A model generated the notes under the pieces. That model did no database searches. It was not told the origin of the DNA and saw only the letters and a list, made by a program, of their open reading frames with translations. A stretch of 38,831 nt of DNA from an uncultured Collinsella sp. (GTDB taxonomy: Bacteria > Actinomycetota > Coriobacteriia > Coriobacteriales > Coriobacteriaceae). The stretch lies in the NCBI GenBank assembly GCA_937937835.1, contig CALDBJ010000008.1, positions 1 through 38,831 on the forward strand, read 5' to 3'. A program made the position numbers and the translations under genes. Numbering within the stretch: the stretch's first letter is position 1; every line of letters starts with the position of its first letter. Positions 15,674 through 23,009 of the stretch are shown piece after piece.

Positions 15674-17398
15674 CTACGAGCGCAGTGTAATTTTATCGCG
15701 CAGCGACTTGAGGTCTTCGGTGACGGTGCGGTCTTCCTGGATCATCTTCTGGACCTTTTTGTAGCTCGTGCTGACGGTCGAGTGGTTGCGGTTGCCAAAT
15801 TCGGCGCCCACCGCCGTGGTCGTCATTTCGCACATCTCGATGGCCAGGTAGATGGCGATATGGCGTGCTTTGGCGATATTGGCGTTGCGGCGCGGGCCGA
15901 TGAGCTCCTCGTGCGTCACGCCGTACTGCTCTTCGATGACGGACTGAACCGTCTGGACGTTGATCTTTTTGGCCGATGTGTCGAAGTACTGGCTGGCGAT
16001 GGCGTCGATATCGTCAAAGGTGAGCTCCCCGCCCTCGCGCTCGCGGTCCCCCGCCTCGCCGGCACAGCGCTCGCAGAAGCTCTCGAGTTCGCGGATGTTG
16101 GTGCCCGAGACCTCGGCCATGTGTTTAAAGTGCTCGTCGGTCAGGTGCCCGCCGTCGCCCCCATAGGCCGCCAGCAGCGAGTCGTCGCCTGCCTCGGGAG
16201 CGGCGACGATGGTGTTCTCGTAATAGCGCTGCAAGATCTTGTATTTCATCTCGTAGCTGGGCTCTGCGACCAGGCAGAGCATACCGGCGTTAAAGCGGCT
16301 GGTCAGGCGTTCGTCCATGCTCAGGTCCTTGGGGGCGCGGTCTGCCGCGATGACGACCTTCTTGTTGTTGCGGATGAACTCGTCCATGAGCTGGAAAAAG
16401 TAGTCCACGCTCGCGCGCTTGCCGATGATGTTTTGGATGTCATCGATGATGAGCACGTCCACACCGTGGTACGCCTGCATGATGGGGGCGTTGCTCTTCT
16501 TTTGGCGGTCGAACTCGGTCATCAGGTCGTCCAGATATGCCTGGGAGTTGGCATACTTGACCTTGATCTCGGGCGACTTCTCGGCGAGCTCGTTTTTGAT
16601 GGCAAGCAGCAGGTGCGTCTTGCCCAGGCCCGATTTGCCGTAGATGAACAGTGATGTGCACGTGCCGCGCTCGTCCGCGAGGGCGGCAAACTTGAGTGCC
16701 GAGCGATAGGCATGGCTGTTCTCGGGGCCGTAGACAAAGTTCTCAAAGGTAAATTTTGAGTTCGCGGCGAGCGGGGCTCCATCCATATTCTGCTCGGCCG
16801 GCACGGTCGGTGCTGGCATGGATGAGGCGGGGGTCGCAGCTTGCGTGGATTTAGTCGGCGCTCCGCCCTTCATCTGGTTCATCATGCGATGAAAATCATC
16901 GGCCGAGAGCGTGTTCTTGATTGCAATGCCCGAATCAGCGCCCGCCGCTGCGTCGTGAGCGATGGGCATGTGCGTGACGGGTGCGTTCGTTGACGTCGCC
17001 GCCGCGGCCGGCAACGGTGCCATGGTTTCACGGGAAACATCGCTGCGCTGGTGCTCGATTGTCGGCACGTCGCCTGCGGAGGCCGGCGCCGCCGGGGAAG
17101 CAGCGGGAGCCGTGGTCGGCGCCGTCGCGGCAGCGGATTCCGTCGCGGCGCCTTGCGGTGCCACGATGTCGAGTGCAATCGGTGCAAAGGCGATTTCTTC
17201 CAGATAGGCCTCAATAGTCGGCTGATGCTTTTTGAGCTGCGCGATGGCAAAGCGCGAGGGGGCCTCGATCGTGAGCGTATCTTCGGTCAGGCTTATGGCG
17301 CGCGATTGCCCCAGCATGTTGATGAGGCGTGCATCTTGGCCGTCGCGCTGGCAAAAGGCGATGGCATCCCCCAGGATGATGCTTGCTTCCTCGTCCAC
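15674..17398 (-). CDS. dnaA: Chromosomal replication initiator DnaA
   Basis: The 574-residue protein has domain I (1-82), an Ala/Pro/Thr-rich domain II linker of about 135 residues (83-218), an AAA+ domain III with Walker A GKSGLGKT (264-271) and Walker B VDVLIIDDIQ, and a C-terminal domain IV. The IV signature reads GPRRNANIAKARHIAIYLA followed by FGNRNHSTV. In most DnaA proteins the last segment is G-x-R-D-H-[ST]-T, with Asp contacting the DnaA box. Here it is Asn538. The GTG start has GGGAGA upstream and lies 15 nt after the stop of the 450-residue gene, so the two are probably co-transcribed. Identity is certain; altered DNA specificity is inferred. Confidence 0.98.
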   Translation of the reverse strand: MDEEASIILGDAIAFCQRDGQDARLINMLGQSRAISLTEDTLTIEAPSRFAIAQLKKHQPTIEAYLEEIAFAPIALDIVAPQGAATESAAATAPTTAPAASPAAPASAGDVPTIEHQRSDVSRETMAPLPAAAATSTNAPVTHMPIAHDAAAGADSGIAIKNTLSADDFHRMMNQMKGGAPTKSTQAATPASSMPAPTVPAEQNMDGAPLAANSKFTFENFVYGPENSHAYRSALKFAALADERGTCTSLFIYGKSGLGKTHLLLAIKNELAEKSPEIKVKYANSQAYLDDLMTEFDRQKKSNAPIMQAYHGVDVLIIDDIQNIIGKRASVDYFFQLMDEFIRNNKKVVIAADRAPKDLSMDERLTSRFNAGMLCLVAEPSYEMKYKILQRYYENTIVAAPEAGDDSLLAAYGGDGGHLTDEHFKHMAEVSGTNIRELESFCERCAGEAGDREREGGELTFDDIDAIASQYFDTSAKKINVQTVQSVIEEQYGVTHEELIGPRRNANIAKARHIAIYLAIEMCEMTTTAVGAEFGNRNHSTVSTSYKKVQKMIQEDRTVTEDLKSLRDKITLRS

Positions 17399-17413
17399 TG
17401 TCTCTCCCGTTCT

Positions 17414-18766
17414 TTAGCTCTGAGCTCGCACGCGAGCGGCGCCGAGTTCGGTCAGATGGTATTTCTGGCCATGCTTGATGACCAAGCCGGCCTGCGCCAA
17501 GTCATTGAGCGTGCGTGACCAAGTGGGGGCCGAGTTTCCAAACGCCCTCGCCAGATCGGTTGCACCGCACGCTTGATTTTGCGCCAGATAGCCCAGCGCG
17601 GCGTTGCCGCGGTCGCTTACGAACACGTCCGGTTGTGGCTGCGCATACTGATTTGCTGCATTAGGATACATCATTTGAGCTGCTGGTTGTTGAGAACTCT
17701 GCATCGGTGGCATTTGCTGTTGAAAACTTTGAGGCCACTGTTGGTAAGGCTGCGGAGGCATCTGCTGGGCCCAAGGGCTGTACTGCTGCTGCGGCATCTG
17801 CTGGTACGGCTGCTGATATCCCTGCTGGTACTGCTGCGGGAACTGCTGGCCATACCCCAGTGGCGGCATCTGCTGATATGGATATCCCTGTTGGTACGGC
17901 TGATAGCCCATTTGCTGGCCACCCGGTGCCCCCGTCGCCTGCTGCATTGCTGCTGCATCCTGATCCGCCAGCGGCACGGTCTCTGGCATGTTTGGCGTCA
18001 TCGACATCGATGTCGCCTGGGGCTCTTGTGTAGGAAGCATTCCGGGATGCTGCATCTGCCCCACGGGGGGCTGCATCTGCTGCGTTGCCATGGGCTGCTG
18101 CGCAAAAGCTCCCGGCAGGGGATATGTGGGCTGCTCCGTCTCGGGCCGCACGGCAGCACCGCGTCCGCCGGCGCGCTCGATTTCCTGCACGCGTTTAGGG
18201 TCCAGGCTTACCGTAACCACGGTGCCGTTGCCCATGTTGTCCTCGATGGATACGGCACCGCCGGCGTTTTCCAAATACTCCTGCACCATGGGAAACCCTG
18301 CTCCGGTTCCACGGATATAGCGCTTCATCTTGCTGTTTGCGCTGGTAACGCCAAAGTCGAAAGCACGTTCCTTGTCGTCGATGCCGGGTCCTTGGTCAGC
18401 AAAGCGGATGGTGTCTCCGCCGTCCAGAATCGAGATGATGGGCTCGGCAAAGTGTGCGTGGATAAAGTTTTCGACAATCTCGCGGATGACCATGAGCGAG
18501 ATATGGCCACCTTGTTCTTTCATGCACTGGTAGACGGTGTTGGTCGTCTCTTCCAAATACGTGCGGACATCTTGCGGATCAATGACGATCACCCGCGGTG
18601 TCGACAGCATGTCGTCATAGACGGCGATGCGCGCGGCGTACATGGCTTTTGGCGCCTGCGTGGTCGTCTGCTCGCCTTCCGCACGCTCTTCGCGCACGCC
18701 GGTGATGTGCTCGTTGTCGGGTGCCGGGTCTCCGGAATCGACCATGGTGTAAAAGTCGTCAGACAT
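17414..18766 (-). CDS. GHKL ATPase-like protein with Q/P-rich linker and winged-helix C-terminus
   Basis: I do not recognise a named family for the 450-residue protein. Residues 85-190 form a HATPase_c (GHKL) domain with N-box REIVENFIHAH (N100), G1 box DQGPGID (124-130) and G2 box GTGAGF (153-158), then NGTVVTVSL. This resembles anti-sigma kinases or histidine-kinase ATP lids without a visible dimerisation/phosphorylation helix. Residues 205-380 are low-complexity, rich in Gln, Pro, Met and Tyr (YQQ and QQMPP repeats). Residues 385-450 look like a winged helix (ATDLARAFGNSAPTWSRTLNDL, then AGLVIK and YHLTELGAARV). It is the first gene of the dnaA operon, facing the origin, with only 15 nt to dnaA. 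Control of initiation or dnaA expression is inferred from position. Confidence 0.85.
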   Translation of the reverse strand: MSDDFYTMVDSGDPAPDNEHITGVREERAEGEQTTTQAPKAMYAARIAVYDDMLSTPRVIVIDPQDVRTYLEETTNTVYQCMKEQGGHISLMVIREIVENFIHAHFAEPIISILDGGDTIRFADQGPGIDDKERAFDFGVTSANSKMKRYIRGTGAGFPMVQEYLENAGGAVSIEDNMGNGTVVTVSLDPKRVQEIERAGGRGAAVRPETEQPTYPLPGAFAQQPMATQQMQPPVGQMQHPGMLPTQEPQATSMSMTPNMPETVPLADQDAAAMQQATGAPGGQQMGYQPYQQGYPYQQMPPLGYGQQFPQQYQQGYQQPYQQMPQQQYSPWAQQMPPQPYQQWPQSFQQQMPPMQSSQQPAAQMMYPNAANQYAQPQPDVFVSDRGNAALGYLAQNQACGATDLARAFGNSAPTWSRTLNDLAQAGLVIKHGQKYHLTELGAARVRAQS

Positions 18767-19009
18767 GCCGCTCGCAATCTTTCAAAAGGTTTCGAACAAA
18801 TAGTAGCTCACCGTGCAACGTTTCTCATCTTTCGACAACTTTTCAAAACTTGTTGAAAACTTTGGAAAACGGGCGAAAAGTTCTCAACATTGCCAACATG
18901 ACCTGTTGAAAACTCGATGAAATATCGTGAAAGGTTGCCATGAGGCGCAAATTTCGGTTGTGCTTATGGGGGAACCGTGTGAACTGCGCAACCTTTTACC
19001 TTTGATTTC
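18767..19009. other. Origin-side intergenic region with DnaA-box-like repeats
   Basis: Between the divergent 450-residue gene and rpmH lie TTTCGACAA (18830-18838), TGTTGAAAA (18851-18859), TTCTCAACA (18881-18889) and TGTTGAAAA (18904-18912), in both orientations. The TTTCGACAA plus TTTTCAA arrangement at 18830-18847 repeats the arrangement at 15640-15658. This resembles the two box clusters around dnaA in Bacillus. The dnaA-operon promoter must also lie here, but I could not assign it firmly. Confidence 0.6.
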
Positions 19010-19039
19010 TTGACATTTGAACATTGATTTCCCTACAAT
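19010..19039 (+). promoter_or_regulatory. rpmH promoter
   Basis: A consensus TTGACA (19010-19015), 18-bp spacer and TACAAT (19034-19039) lie 72 bp upstream of rpmH. This is the best sigma-A promoter match in the window and probably drives rpmH-rnpA-yidD-yidC. Confidence 0.88.
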
Positions 19040-19111
19040 CTTCAAGCTCACGTGTCTATATCTGCGTCCGCGTCCCCGCGGACACTCGAAATGCAGCAGG
19101 AGGAACTTAAG

Positions 19112-19246
19112 ATGAAGCGTACGTATCAGCCTAATAAGCGTAAGCGTGCCAAGACCCATGGCTTCCGTGCCCGTATGGCCACTAAGGGTGGTCGTGCCGT
19201 GCTCGCCCGTCGTCGCGCCAAGGGCCGCAAGCGTCTCACTGTCTAG
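19112..19246 (+). CDS. rpmH: 50S ribosomal protein L34
   Basis: The 44-residue, highly basic protein begins MKRTYQPNKRKRAKTHGFR and ends RRAKGRKRLTV, the full family pattern. The SD AGGAGG is at 19098-19103. The frame is open further upstream but only this start gives L34. It leads the conserved rpmH-rnpA-yidD-yidC-jag cluster. Confidence 0.98.
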   Translation: MKRTYQPNKRKRAKTHGFRARMATKGGRAVLARRRAKGRKRLTV

Positions 19247-19266
19247 CAGCGATACACACATCTCGC

Positions 19267-19605
19267 ATGAAGACTATTAAGTCTCGGCAAGATTTCGAGC
19301 ATGTGTTCAGTCAGGGGCGTCGTTTCAATCACCCTCTGATTCGAATGACCATATGTGAATCGGTTGGCGAAGGCGACTCCGGAAGGGTCGCCTTCGTTGG
19401 TGCTAAGCGACTCGGTTGTGCTGTCGTGCGCAACCGATCTAAGCGTGTGATGCGCGAGGCCGCCCGCAGCTGCGGATTTCCCGTTGCGGGTTATGACATC
19501 ATCTTGTTTGCAACTCCCAAGACGAGGGTTTCCTCGCCGCAGGAGATGGACAAGGCGTTGCGTTCGCTTATGAAGCGCGCCGGCGTTGCCGGGGAGGAGC
19601 GATGA
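19267..19605 (+). CDS. rnpA: Ribonuclease P protein component
   Basis: The 112-residue basic protein binds RNase P RNA and helps process tRNA 5' ends. The RNR motif region (VVRNRSKRVMREA) near residues 57-70 and the N-terminal SRQDFEHVFSQGRR helix are diagnostic. It lies 20 bp after rpmH with no clear SD. Its end overlaps yidD by 4 bp (ATGA). Confidence 0.95.
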   Translation: MKTIKSRQDFEHVFSQGRRFNHPLIRMTICESVGEGDSGRVAFVGAKRLGCAVVRNRSKRVMREAARSCGFPVAGYDIILFATPKTRVSSPQEMDKALRSLMKRAGVAGEER

Positions 19606-19826
19606 GCAATCACGTTTTGCGACGTGTTGCCATCGCTCCTATTCGCATATATCAACAGGTTATTTCGCCCTTATTGCCTGACGCCTGCATTTATTACCCA
19701 ACGTGCTCGCAATACGCCATCCAGGCGATTGAGAAGCACGGTGTTTTGAGAGGCTGCTGGCTTGCCGTGAGGCGCATCGCTCGTTGCAATCCCCTGCACG
19801 TCGGCGGTTATGACCCTGTGCCCTAG
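19602..19826 (+). CDS. yidD: Membrane protein insertion efficiency factor YidD
   Basis: The 74-residue protein shows IYQQVISPLLPDACIYYPTC and SQYAIQAIEKHGVLRG, then the terminal GGYDPVP, all family signatures including the conserved Cys and CSQY-like motif. YidD is a small amphipathic protein that assists YidC-dependent membrane insertion. The start overlaps the rnpA stop, indicating coupling. Confidence 0.95.
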   Translation: MSNHVLRRVAIAPIRIYQQVISPLLPDACIYYPTCSQYAIQAIEKHGVLRGCWLAVRRIARCNPLHVGGYDPVP

Positions 19827-19855
19827 CGGGCACTCGCTATCGGAGGAAAACTTAC

Positions 19856-20626
19856 ATGTGGGATTGGATCGTTAACATCCTTTTCGAGCTGCTCAAGCTC
19901 ATCCAGACCTTTGCGGTCGACTGGGGCCTGTCCATCATCATCCTGGTGGTCATCATCCGTCTGCTGCTGACGCCGCTCATGCTCAAGTCGACCAAGTCGA
20001 CGGCTCGCATGCAGGTGCTGCAGCCCAAGATGCTCGAGATCCAGGAGCGCTATGCCGACGATCCCCAGCGTCAGGCCGAGGAGATGCAGAAGTTCTACAG
20101 CGAGAACAAGTTCAACCCCATGGCTGGCTGTCTGCCGCTGCTGATTCAGATGCCTATCCTGTTCGCCCTGTTTACATTGCTGCGCAACCTGCCGCAGTAC
20201 TTTAACGACGGCACGTTCTCGTTCTTCAACATCCTGCCCGACCTGACCACCACGCCGAGTGCTTCCTTTGCCGATGGCTTTATGGTTGCACTGCCTGCGC
20301 TGGTTTGCCTGATCCTGTTCGCCGTTCTGACCCTGATTCCGCAGCTCTATATGTCGCGCAACCAGACCGGCCAGCAGGCTCAGAGCATGCGTATGATGGC
20401 CGTTGTCATGACGGTCATGATGCTTTGGATGGGCTGGAGCCTTCCCGTTGGTGTTCTGCTGTACTACGACGTCTCGTCTGCTTGGCAGGTTATCCAACAG
20501 ATTTTTGTGACGCAGAAGGTCATCGACAAGGCGAAGGCCGATGAGGAGGAGCGTCTTAAGAACGCTCCGCTGCAGGTTGAGGTCACTCGTCGAGAGAAGA
20601 AGCCGCGCCCGCACAAGAAGAAGTAA
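19856..20626 (+). CDS. yidC: Membrane protein insertase YidC/OxaA
   Basis: The 256-residue insertase has five predicted membrane segments. The first loop carries the conserved arginine in IIIRLLLTPL-like sequence (VVIIRLLLTPLMLKS), and the hydrophilic groove helices include MQVLQPKMLEIQERY. The second segment contains FNPMAGCLPLLIQMPI, a strong family signature. The basic C-terminal tail ends in KKPRPHKKK, typical of ribosome-binding YidC. There is no lipobox cysteine, unlike the Bacillus homologues. The ATG has GGAGG upstream, 29 bp after yidD. Confidence 0.97.
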   Translation: MWDWIVNILFELLKLIQTFAVDWGLSIIILVVIIRLLLTPLMLKSTKSTARMQVLQPKMLEIQERYADDPQRQAEEMQKFYSENKFNPMAGCLPLLIQMPILFALFTLLRNLPQYFNDGTFSFFNILPDLTTTPSASFADGFMVALPALVCLILFAVLTLIPQLYMSRNQTGQQAQSMRMMAVVMTVMMLWMGWSLPVGVLLYYDVSSAWQVIQQIFVTQKVIDKAKADEEERLKNAPLQVEVTRREKKPRPHKKK

Positions 20627-20643
20627 CGGGATATCAATCTTAT

Positions 20644-20655
20644 TTAGGTACCTAA
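20644..20655. repeat. Palindrome TTAGGTACCTAA upstream of jag
   Basis: A perfect 12-bp palindrome lies 15 bp before the jag start. An identical copy lies at 24148-24159 and a half-site GTACCTAAC at 2622-2630. It could be an operator or a processed repeat. Confidence 0.5.
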
Positions 20656-20670
20656 CTTTTGGAGTACGTT

Positions 20671-21240
20671 ATGTCTGAAGAGATCATCGAGGATATGCTT
20701 GAGGAGGTTGCCCCGCAGGTCGCGGGCGATTATCCCGAGATTGCACAGCGCTACAAGGCTGGTGAAGAGCTGACCGATGAGGAGCTCGACACCATTGCCG
20801 ATGTTGCGATTTCCATCCTGCGTTCCATCCTTTCGCACTTCGATGCCGCCAACTCTCCTATCGATGAGTATGAGGGCGACGAGGGTGAGCTGATTTTGGA
20901 TGTAACGGCTCCCGACCTTGCTGTTCTCATTGGCCGTCATGGTCGCACCCTTGATGCCCTTCAGGTTATGTTCTCTTTGCTGGTGAGCCGCAAACTTGGC
21001 TTTAGGTATCCGGTTGTAGTGGACGTAGAGGGATACAAGAGTCGCCGTCAGGACAAGGTTGCTTCCATGGCTCAGTCTGCTGCCGAGCGTGCCATCCGCA
21101 CTCATAAGAGTGTTTCGCTTCCGCCCATGAATGCCTACGAGCGTCGACTGGTTCACATTGCACTTCGTGGCAATGATGCCGTCGATACTCATTCTGAGGG
21201 TTCTGACCCTGATCGCCATGTGGTGATTGTTGCTCGATAA
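20671..21240 (+). CDS. jag: RNA-binding protein Jag/KhpB (KH and R3H domains)
   Basis: The 189-residue protein has an acidic N-terminus (1-70), a KH domain (about 72-130) with the GxxG-type loop LIGRHGRTLDALQ, and an R3H domain (about 131-189) with MNAYERRLVHIALR. KhpB pairs with KhpA to bind RNA and affects cell division in streptococci. The jag_N domain of Firmicutes homologues is absent. The ATG at 20671 follows GGAG. It is the gene after yidC and is followed by a strong terminator. Confidence 0.92.
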   Translation: MSEEIIEDMLEEVAPQVAGDYPEIAQRYKAGEELTDEELDTIADVAISILRSILSHFDAANSPIDEYEGDEGELILDVTAPDLAVLIGRHGRTLDALQVMFSLLVSRKLGFRYPVVVDVEGYKSRRQDKVASMAQSAAERAIRTHKSVSLPPMNAYERRLVHIALRGNDAVDTHSEGSDPDRHVVIVAR

Positions 21241-21258
21241 TCTTCTCGAGCTTATGCT

Positions 21259-21290
21259 AAGGGGACGTGGTTTCCACGTCCCCTTTTTTT
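21259..21290 (+). terminator. Terminator after jag
   Basis: A perfect 12-bp stem, AAGGGGACGTGG (21259-21270) with CCACGTCCCCTT (21274-21285), has a TTT loop and a tract of seven T. Confidence 0.95.
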
Positions 21291-21336
21291 GTCAAAAGTT
21301 CTCGATACACTGATTTTTGTCAGAAAGGAGCTTTCG

Positions 21337-22074
21337 TTGTTAGTACTTACTGATCAGCAGGCTGACGAGATGTTGAGTCGTCTAACTTCCTATTGCAAAG
21401 AGTATTCCTTGAGCGTAACTGATGTTGAGCTGAGGAAATGTATTCAGCATTTGGATTTGGTTCTAGAAACAAATAAGACAACCAATCTCACCCGTATTCT
21501 TAACGTAGAAGATGCTGCAGTACTTCATATCCTCGACTCACTTGTTTTGCTCCCCTATATCAACAAGGCTCCTGAGGGAGCTTTGCTCGATATGGGAACA
21601 GGTGCGGGCTTCCCTGGTATTCCATTAACCATAACCACGCATCGTAAAGCTACTTATATTGACTCTGTTGGCAAGAAGGTTGATGCGGTTAATTCCTTTG
21701 TCCATGCTCTTGGATTGAAACATGCTCATGCGGTTCATGATCGTCTTGAAGAATATGCTCGGAGCCATAAGAAGCAGTTCTCTGTTGTAACTGCCCGCGC
21801 ACTGGCCCCTCTACCGATTCTTGTTGAGTATGCGGCTCCGTATCTGAAGGATGGAGGGCTATTTGTTATAACCAAGGGCAATCCTTCGGATGAGGAGCTT
21901 GCTTCCGGCATGTCAGCAGCTAAGATTTGCGGCTTCACTTTGCTTCTGAATGACGCAATTGATTTGCCTGAAGGCTTGGGTCACAGGGAGTTCATTGTTC
22001 TTAAGAAGAGTCATCCAGCATCCGTTTCATTGCCTCGTGCAAATGGCGTGGCAAAGAAGAATCCGCTTGCCTAG
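21337..22074 (+). CDS. rsmG: 16S rRNA (guanine-527-N7) methyltransferase RsmG
   Basis: RsmG methylates G527 of 16S rRNA using S-adenosylmethionine. The 245-residue protein shows the SAM site LLDMGTGAGFPGIPL, the N-terminal TNKTTNLTRI (family: N-x-T) and the ARALAPLPILVEY motif. I chose the TTG at 21337 because AAGGAG lies 6 nt upstream. The longer frame from 21289 would begin in the jag terminator. Base composition is visibly more AT-rich than in the dnaA operon. Three parS sites follow immediately. Confidence 0.95.
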   Translation: MLVLTDQQADEMLSRLTSYCKEYSLSVTDVELRKCIQHLDLVLETNKTTNLTRILNVEDAAVLHILDSLVLLPYINKAPEGALLDMGTGAGFPGIPLTITTHRKATYIDSVGKKVDAVNSFVHALGLKHAHAVHDRLEEYARSHKKQFSVVTARALAPLPILVEYAAPYLKDGGLFVITKGNPSDEELASGMSAAKICGFTLLLNDAIDLPEGLGHREFIVLKKSHPASVSLPRANGVAKKNPLA

Positions 22075-22075
22075 A

Positions 22076-22091
22076 TGTTTCACGTGAAACA
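22076..22091. promoter_or_regulatory. parS: parS site 1
   Basis: TGTTTCACGTGAAACA, a perfect palindrome identical to the canonical ParB-binding site. It begins 2 bp after the rsmG stop codon. Confidence 0.97.
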
Positions 22092-22114
22092 TAATGGATA
22101 CTAACAACTTGCAG

Positions 22115-22130
22115 TGTTTCACGTGAAACA
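22115..22130. promoter_or_regulatory. parS: parS site 2
   Basis: Second identical 16-bp parS, starting exactly 39 bp after the first. Confidence 0.97.
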
Positions 22131-22153
22131 TGGCGGTTGATATCGATTCGGAA

Positions 22154-22169
22154 TGTTTCACGTGAAACA
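22154..22169. promoter_or_regulatory. parS: parS site 3
   Basis: Third identical parS, again at 39-bp spacing and 40 bp before parA. ParB binding here could also autoregulate parAB. Confidence 0.97.
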
Positions 22170-22208
22170 TCCTCCGTTTGACAGCTTTAATACACACCAG
22201 GAGGGACC

Positions 22209-23009
22209 GTGGGATTTCGCGACGTTAAGCGTTCAAAGAGCGCAAAAGACACGCGTATCATTGCAATCATCAATCAAAAAGGCGGCGTCGGTAAGTCAAC
22301 GACGGCTGTAAACCTTGCAGCAGCACTGGGTGAGCAGGGTCGTAAGACACTGATTGTCGATTTTGATCCGCAGGGAAACAGCACCAGTGGATTCGGAATT
22401 GAAAAAGAAGACCTTGATCACTGCATCTATGATGCATTGTTGAATGATGTGCCGGCAGAATCACTTGTTCTTGATACAAATTGCAAAAAGGTATTCGTAA
22501 TTCCAGCTACAATTCAGCTTGCAGGCGCCGAAATTGAGCTCGTAAGCGCAATTGCACGTGAAACCCGCCTCAAAGATTTGCTTGAGCCGATTCAGGACGA
22601 GTTTGACTTTATTTTCATTGACTGTCCTCCTTCGCTCGGTCTGCTTACTATCAACGCTTTGACCGCAGCAGACAGCGTTTTGATTCCGATCCAGTGCGAA
22701 TATTATGCACTCGAGGGTGTTACAAAGCTGCTTGAGTCAATGAAGATGGTCAAATCACGTCTGAACAAGGGCTTAGACACCTATGGAGTGCTTATGACCA
22801 TGTATGACTCGCGTACTTCACTATCGAATCAGGTTGTTGAGGAGGTTCAATCGTACTTTGGTGATAAGGCGTTTAAGACGCTAATCCCCCGTACGGTTAA
22901 AATCTCCGAAGCTCCGTCTTTTGGAGAACCGGTAATTACCTATGCACCTCAAAATAAGGGTGCAAAAGCATATATGAACCTTGCAAAAGAGGTGATCAAG
23001 CGTGCCTAG
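22209..23009 (+). CDS. parA: Chromosome-partitioning ATPase ParA (Soj)
   Basis: The 266-residue Walker-type ATPase moves ParB-parS complexes. It shows the deviant Walker A KGGVGKSTTAVNLA near 28-41, with the signature lysine in KGGVGK, the switch region DFDPQGNSTSG, and FIDCPPSLGLLT. It ends IKISEAPSFGEPV-like (VKISEAPSFGEPVITY), typical of Soj. The GTG start has GGAGGG upstream. The stop overlaps parB by 8 bp. Confidence 0.97.
   Translation: MGFRDVKRSKSAKDTRIIAIINQKGGVGKSTTAVNLAAALGEQGRKTLIVDFDPQGNSTSGFGIEKEDLDHCIYDALLNDVPAESLVLDTNCKKVFVIPATIQLAGAEIELVSAIARETRLKDLLEPIQDEFDFIFIDCPPSLGLLTINALTAADSVLIPIQCEYYALEGVTKLLESMKMVKSRLNKGLDTYGVLMTMYDSRTSLSNQVVEEVQSYFGDKAFKTLIPRTVKISEAPSFGEPVITYAPQNKGAKAYMNLAKEVIKRA

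Noticed and set aside
21289..21336. Upstream TTG start for rsmG
   Set aside because: It lies in the T tract of the jag terminator; TTG at 21337 has AAGGAG at the right distance.
22077..22170. parS cluster as a CRISPR-like array
   Set aside because: Three 16-bp sites with short varied gaps match ParB sites exactly; no cas genes and no repeat longer than the palindrome.
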